From contig NZ_KB898474.1 in the NCBI RefSeq assembly GCF_000377645.1, positions 1 to 64,000 on the forward strand: a stretch of 64,000 nucleotides of DNA, read 5' to 3'. The position numbers were made by a program, and so were the translations under genes. Below the pieces are notes generated by a model that was not told the origin of the DNA, made no database searches, and saw only the letters and a list, made by a program, of their open reading frames with translations. The stretch is from Thiomonas sp. FB-6. GTDB taxonomy: Bacteria; Pseudomonadota; Gammaproteobacteria; Burkholderiales; Burkholderiaceae_C. Every line of letters begins with the position of its first letter. Position 1 is the first letter of the stretch. Positions 60,667-64,000 of the stretch are shown one piece after another.

Positions 60667-62397
60667 ATGCAACGTTCATACCCAGATGCGCTCCGTGGGG
60701 CGGGAATCGCCCGGCGCCGCTTCGTCCAGGGCCTGGCTGCCGGCGGGGTGCTGCTCGGCCTGCCCACGCTGGCCGCGCAGGCACAGGGCCGGCCTGCGGC
60801 CACGCACACGGGCAGCGCCCCGGAGCTTCGCGGCACCGAATTCGACCTGGTGGTCGCCGAGACCCCGGTGAACTTCACCGGCCATGCGCGCATGGCCACC
60901 ACTGTCAATGGCTCGCTGCCGGGGCCCACGCTGCGCTGGCGCGAAGGCGACACGGTGACCATTCGCGTCACCAACCGCATGGCCCGCATGACCGCCATCC
61001 ACTGGCACGGCATGCTCGTGCCCTACCAGATGGACGGAGTCCCGGGCCTGAGCTTCGCCGGCATCGCCCCGGGGCAGACCTTCGTCTACCGCTTCCAGGT
61101 ACGCCAGTCGGGAACCTTCTGGTACCACTCGCACGCCGGCATGCAGGAGCAGACCGGGCTGTACGGCGCCATCATCATCGATCCCGCCCACGGCCACACG
61201 GTGCAGGCCGACAGCGACCACGTGGTGCTGCTTTCCGACTGGATGGACGCGGACCCCATGCGCGTGCTGGCCAGGCTCAAGGCCGACAGCGGCTTCGACA
61301 ACTACCACGAACCCACGGCGGTGGATTTCTTCGAGGACGTCAGGCGCAACGGCTTGCGCGCCGCGCTGGACAAGCGCGCCATGTGGCAGCAGATGCGCAT
61401 GAGCTGGGGCGACCTGTCCGATCTGTCGGGGGCCACGCTGAGCTACCTGGCCAACGGCACCACGCCTGCGGGCAACTGGACGGCTCAGGTGAACCCCGGC
61501 AAGGTCGCGCGCCTGCGCTTCATCAACGGTGCCGGCGACACCTTCTACGACGTGCGCATCCCCGGCCTGAAGCTCACCGTGGTGTCGACCGACGGGCAGG
61601 ACGTGGAGCCGGTGACGGTGGACGAATTCCGCTTCGGCCCCGGCGAGACCTATGACGTGCTGGTGCGCCCGACCGACGATGCCTACACGATCTTCGCGCA
61701 AAGCATGGACCGTACCGGCTATGCACGCGGCACGCTGGCGGCCCGCCCGGGGATGAGCGCCCCTGTGCCGGCGATGGATCCGCGCCAGAACCTGACCATG
61801 CTGGACATGGGTATGTCGTCGATGTCCGGCATGGCGGGAATGGGTTCCATGCCGGGCATGGACATGGGTTCCTCGCCCGCGGCGCGCCACGCACCCACCG
61901 AATACGGTCCCGGCGTGGACGCCCGCGTCGACCAGCCGCGTACCAACCTGGACGACCCCGGCGTGGGGTTGCGCGGCAACGGACGGCGCGTGCTCACGCT
62001 GGCCGACCTGCACACCGTGGGCGGCCCGCTCGATGCGCGTGAGCCGGGGCGCACGCTGGAGTTCCACCTCACCGGCAACATGGAGCGTTACGTCTGGTCC
62101 ATCGACGGGGTGAGCTTCGGCGACTCCGCGCCGATCCTGTTCCACCACGGCGAGCGCCTGCGCGTCACCCTGGTCAACGACACCATGATGACCCACCCGA
62201 TGCACATGCACGGCATGTGGAGCGAGGTCGAGGATCCGGACGGCCATTTCCTGGTGCGCAAGCACACGGTGCCGGTGCAGCCGGCGCAGCAGATCAGCTA
62301 CCGGGTCAGCGCCGATGCCGTGGGGCGCTGGGCCTGGCACTGCCATCTGATGATGCACATGGATGCGGGCATGTTCCGCGAAATCCTGGTGGCCTGA
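60667..62397 (+). CDS. copA: Multicopper oxidase CopA (PcoA type)
   Basis: The 576-residue product starts at MQRSYPDALRG and has a twin-arginine signal (ARRRFVQGLAAGGVLLGLPT). Copper sites are all present: HWHGMLVPYQMDG, GTFWYHSHAGMQEQTGLYGA, HPMHMHGMWSE, and WHCHLMMHMDAGMF with the type 1 axial Met. A Met-rich insert (DMGMSSMSGMAGMGSMPGMD) around residues 380-400 is typical of CopA/PcoA. It oxidises Cu(I) in the periplasm. It is followed 10 bases later by copB. Confidence 0.95.
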   Translation: MQRSYPDALRGAGIARRRFVQGLAAGGVLLGLPTLAAQAQGRPAATHTGSAPELRGTEFDLVVAETPVNFTGHARMATTVNGSLPGPTLRWREGDTVTIRVTNRMARMTAIHWHGMLVPYQMDGVPGLSFAGIAPGQTFVYRFQVRQSGTFWYHSHAGMQEQTGLYGAIIIDPAHGHTVQADSDHVVLLSDWMDADPMRVLARLKADSGFDNYHEPTAVDFFEDVRRNGLRAALDKRAMWQQMRMSWGDLSDLSGATLSYLANGTTPAGNWTAQVNPGKVARLRFINGAGDTFYDVRIPGLKLTVVSTDGQDVEPVTVDEFRFGPGETYDVLVRPTDDAYTIFAQSMDRTGYARGTLAARPGMSAPVPAMDPRQNLTMLDMGMSSMSGMAGMGSMPGMDMGSSPAARHAPTEYGPGVDARVDQPRTNLDDPGVGLRGNGRRVLTLADLHTVGGPLDAREPGRTLEFHLTGNMERYVWSIDGVSFGDSAPILFHHGERLRVTLVNDTMMTHPMHMHGMWSEVEDPDGHFLVRKHTVPVQPAQQISYRVSADAVGRWAWHCHLMMHMDAGMFREILVA

Positions 62398-62407
62398 GGA
62401 AACGACC

Positions 62408-63361
62408 ATGCACAAGACGATCCACACGACGTTTCACGCGAGCATCCTTGCGGCAGCCATGGGTTCCGCGATCCCCGCCGCGGCACAGGCGATGGACATG
62501 CAAGGCATGGCCATGCCGGCCAGCCCCGACGCCGCGAAGCCTGCCATGGCCGCGCCGGACCCGGGCGCATCCATGCCCGCGGGCGCGTCGGACGCTGCGA
62601 TGCCCGCGAGTACGGTCCCGGCTCCCGCGCAGGCCACGCCTCGTACGGCCAACGCCGATTCGGGCGGCTACACGCTGAGCACCGGCCCCTACATCCCGGC
62701 CGGCGTGAAGCCGCCGCGCCTGGCGGACCAGGAGAGCTTCGGCTCGGTGTTGGTGGACCGCCTGGAGCGCGCCTACAGCCACGACTCCGGCAACTGGACC
62801 ACCTACGACGTACAGGCCTGGTACGGGCATGACTTCAACCGCGCGGTGCTCAAGGCCGAGGGGCAGGCCTCGCAGGGGCGCCTGCAGGACGCGCGCACCG
62901 AACTGCTGTGGGGCCACGCCATCGCCGCGTACTGGGACTCGCAGCTCGGCGTGCGCCACGACAACGGCGGCGGCCCGGACCGCAACTGGCTGGCCTTCGG
63001 CGTGCAGGGCCTGGCGCCGTACTGGTTCAACGTCGAGGCCACCGGCTACCTGGGCGACCAGGGCCGCAGCGCCTTGCGCCTGAGCGCCAGCTACGAACTG
63101 CTGCTGACCCAGCGCGTGGTGCTGCAACCGCAGCTCGAGCTCAACGCCTACGGCAAGGACGATCCGGCGCGCGGCATCGGCAGCGGCCTGTCGGACGCCA
63201 CCGCGGGGCTGCGGCTGCGCTACGACATCTCGCGCCAGTTCTCGCCTTACATCGGCGTGGAGTGGAGCGGGCGCTTCGGGCGCACTGGTGACTACGCGCA
63301 GGCGGCGGGCGAGCGCCGCGACACCGCGGACGTGGTCGCCGGTGTGCATTTCTGGTTCTGA
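62408..63361 (+). CDS. copB: Copper resistance outer-membrane protein CopB
   Basis: The 317-residue product has a signal peptide (to about AQA), then a Met-rich segment (MDMQGMAMPA, repeated Met-Pro/Ala), and a beta-barrel CopB domain: SFGSVLVDRLERAYSHDSGN, RTELLWGHAIAAYWDSQLGV, VEATGYLGDQGRSALRLSAS, FSPYIGVEWSGRFG, ending VAGVHFWF with the terminal Phe of outer-membrane barrels. It works with CopA to bind or export copper. Confidence 0.93.
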   Translation: MHKTIHTTFHASILAAAMGSAIPAAAQAMDMQGMAMPASPDAAKPAMAAPDPGASMPAGASDAAMPASTVPAPAQATPRTANADSGGYTLSTGPYIPAGVKPPRLADQESFGSVLVDRLERAYSHDSGNWTTYDVQAWYGHDFNRAVLKAEGQASQGRLQDARTELLWGHAIAAYWDSQLGVRHDNGGGPDRNWLAFGVQGLAPYWFNVEATGYLGDQGRSALRLSASYELLLTQRVVLQPQLELNAYGKDDPARGIGSGLSDATAGLRLRYDISRQFSPYIGVEWSGRFGRTGDYAQAAGERRDTADVVAGVHFWF

Positions 63362-63385
63362 TGGACTCCGCAGGGCAGTCCGAGG

Positions 63386-64000
63386 CTAGGTTCCGGTGCC
63401 GAGCGGCTCGACACAGTACAGGCGCCCCGGACGGGCGTATTCGGGGCTGAAGCCCACGTCGGAACCGGGCCTGCACTGCTCGGCATAGGCCAGGCGCAGG
63501 TCGGCGGCACCGGTGTCGAGGCAGCCGCAGCGCGCCTGCAGTATGCCGTCCGCGTAGCGCAGGTCGCGGCAACTGCGGCGGTAGGGGCCCGAGGGCAGCC
63601 AGGGCTGGTCGCAGCGCAAGCGGCCGTCGACGTTGGAGATGCCGGAGCCGGCCGCGCAAGCCTGGGCCACGTCCAGGCTGGAGCGCAGCTGGGTGGTGGT
63701 GCCGCTGCGGGTGCACAGGGCCTGCAGCACCCCACGGCGATAGCGCAGCGGCGCGCAGCTGCGCTGGTAGCTTCCCGCGGGCAGCTCGCAGCGCAGCGTG
63801 CCGTCATCGTTGGCGACGTCGCCCCCGAAGCAGCTCGCGGCACTCAAGCTCGCGCGCACGGGCGCGCCGCTGGAGCTCTGGCATTGCGCGGACAACTCCT
63901 GGCTGCGGGGGTCGTACGCGATGTCGCTGCAGCTTGCGCGGTAGCTTCCCATGGGGCTTTGCCGGAGCTTGCCAGAGCCCTGAAAGCTGCCCCAGTTCAA
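63386..64000 (-). CDS. Cyanovirin-N-like (CVNH) repeat protein, partial
   Basis: The frame is open at the right edge, so the N terminus is unseen; 204 residues are visible. Three CVNH-type repeats are readable: MGSYRASCSDIAYDPRSQEL, AGSYQRSCAPLRYRRGVLQA, and SGPYRRSCRDLRYADGILQA, each with the GxYxxSC core and followed by CELP/CDQP and a G.SNVDGRLRC-like linker. Many Cys suggest a secreted disulfide-bonded protein. CVNH domains bind mannose-rich glycans in some members; in bacteria the function is unclear. It is convergent with copB. Confidence 0.8.
   Translation of the reverse strand: MNWGSFQGSGKLRQSPMGSYRASCSDIAYDPRSQELSAQCQSSSGAPVRASLSAASCFGGDVANDDGTLRCELPAGSYQRSCAPLRYRRGVLQALCTRSGTTTQLRSSLDVAQACAAGSGISNVDGRLRCDQPWLPSGPYRRSCRDLRYADGILQARCGCLDTGAADLRLAYAEQCRPGSDVGFSPEYARPGRLYCVEPLGTGT

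Noticed and set aside
63363-63381. GGACT/AGTCC hairpin between copB and the CVNH gene as terminator
   Set aside because: The 5-bp stem with a 9-base loop is weak and lacks a T-tract.

Overview
The window is GC-rich (by eye about two thirds G+C) and very densely coded. Its gene content (UraD-AllC fusion, AcoR-controlled alcohol oxidation, proteobacterial iol cluster, CopRS/CopAB copper genes, ExbBD/TonB) points to a betaproteobacterium, most likely Burkholderiales. I cannot name the genus. No rRNA, tRNA or CRISPR array was seen.

Layout. (1) 1-9.0 kb is a patchwork accessory stretch: a broken IS21-type istB, a PGDYG-family gene, a ParE-type toxin-antitoxin pair between two ~110-bp direct repeats, a DsbG-like thiol isomerase, a peroxiredoxin with a divergent TetR gene and two operator dyads, a LysR gene, a DoxX-like and an NmrA-like gene, and a RelE/XRE toxin-antitoxin pair. 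(2) 8.4-13.0 kb holds a PepSY - COG4705 membrane protein - response regulator - histidine kinase operon, a truncated second COG4705 gene and a PAP2 phosphatase. (3) 13.1-21.2 kb holds an internally deleted P-type ATPase remnant, a ribbon-helix-helix gene and a six-gene hyf-like operon (hyfB, C, E, F, G, I order). Its large subunit lacks the [NiFe] cysteines, so it looks like an energy-converting-hydrogenase-related (Ehr-type) complex and not a hydrogenase.

(4) 21.3-33.2 kb, minus strand, is the most striking part. Ten genes run head to tail: aldehyde dehydrogenase, DUF779, a PQQ alcohol dehydrogenase with the Asp-Tyr-Asp signature of lanthanide-dependent enzymes, a periplasmic binding protein fused to a c-type cytochrome, two TonB-dependent receptors, ExbB, two ExbD and TonB. 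A sigma-54 promoter and inverted repeats lie between this run and a divergent AcoR-type activator. My reading is one regulon for alcohol oxidation that carries its own outer-membrane uptake machinery, possibly for the lanthanide (complexed with a chelator) or for PQQ.

(5) 35.5-46.3 kb holds a glutaminase, a SIS-only RpiR relative, a full RpiR regulator with operator dyads, and an inositol catabolic operon (iolE, iolD, oxidoreductase, iolC, iolB, iolJ, oxidoreductase). (6) 46.4-54.5 kb holds a methyltransferase, a cyanase remnant, and an amino-acid-type ABC transporter followed by a GntR regulator, a UraD-AllC fusion and an M20 peptidase, which looks like ureide (purine) salvage. (7) 54.5-63.4 kb holds a chemoreceptor and then a copper island: CopRS, a SHOCT protein, a Gly/Met-rich Spy-like protein, a copA-ATPase remnant, DUF302, a multicopper oxidase and CopB. 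Two matching CopR/CusR-type dyads lie in the island. (8) The right edge carries a gene with cyanovirin-N-like repeats, open at the window end.

Several genes are decayed remnants (istB, CtpE-like ATPase, truncated COG4705, cyanase, CopA ATPase), so accessory gene turnover appears active here.
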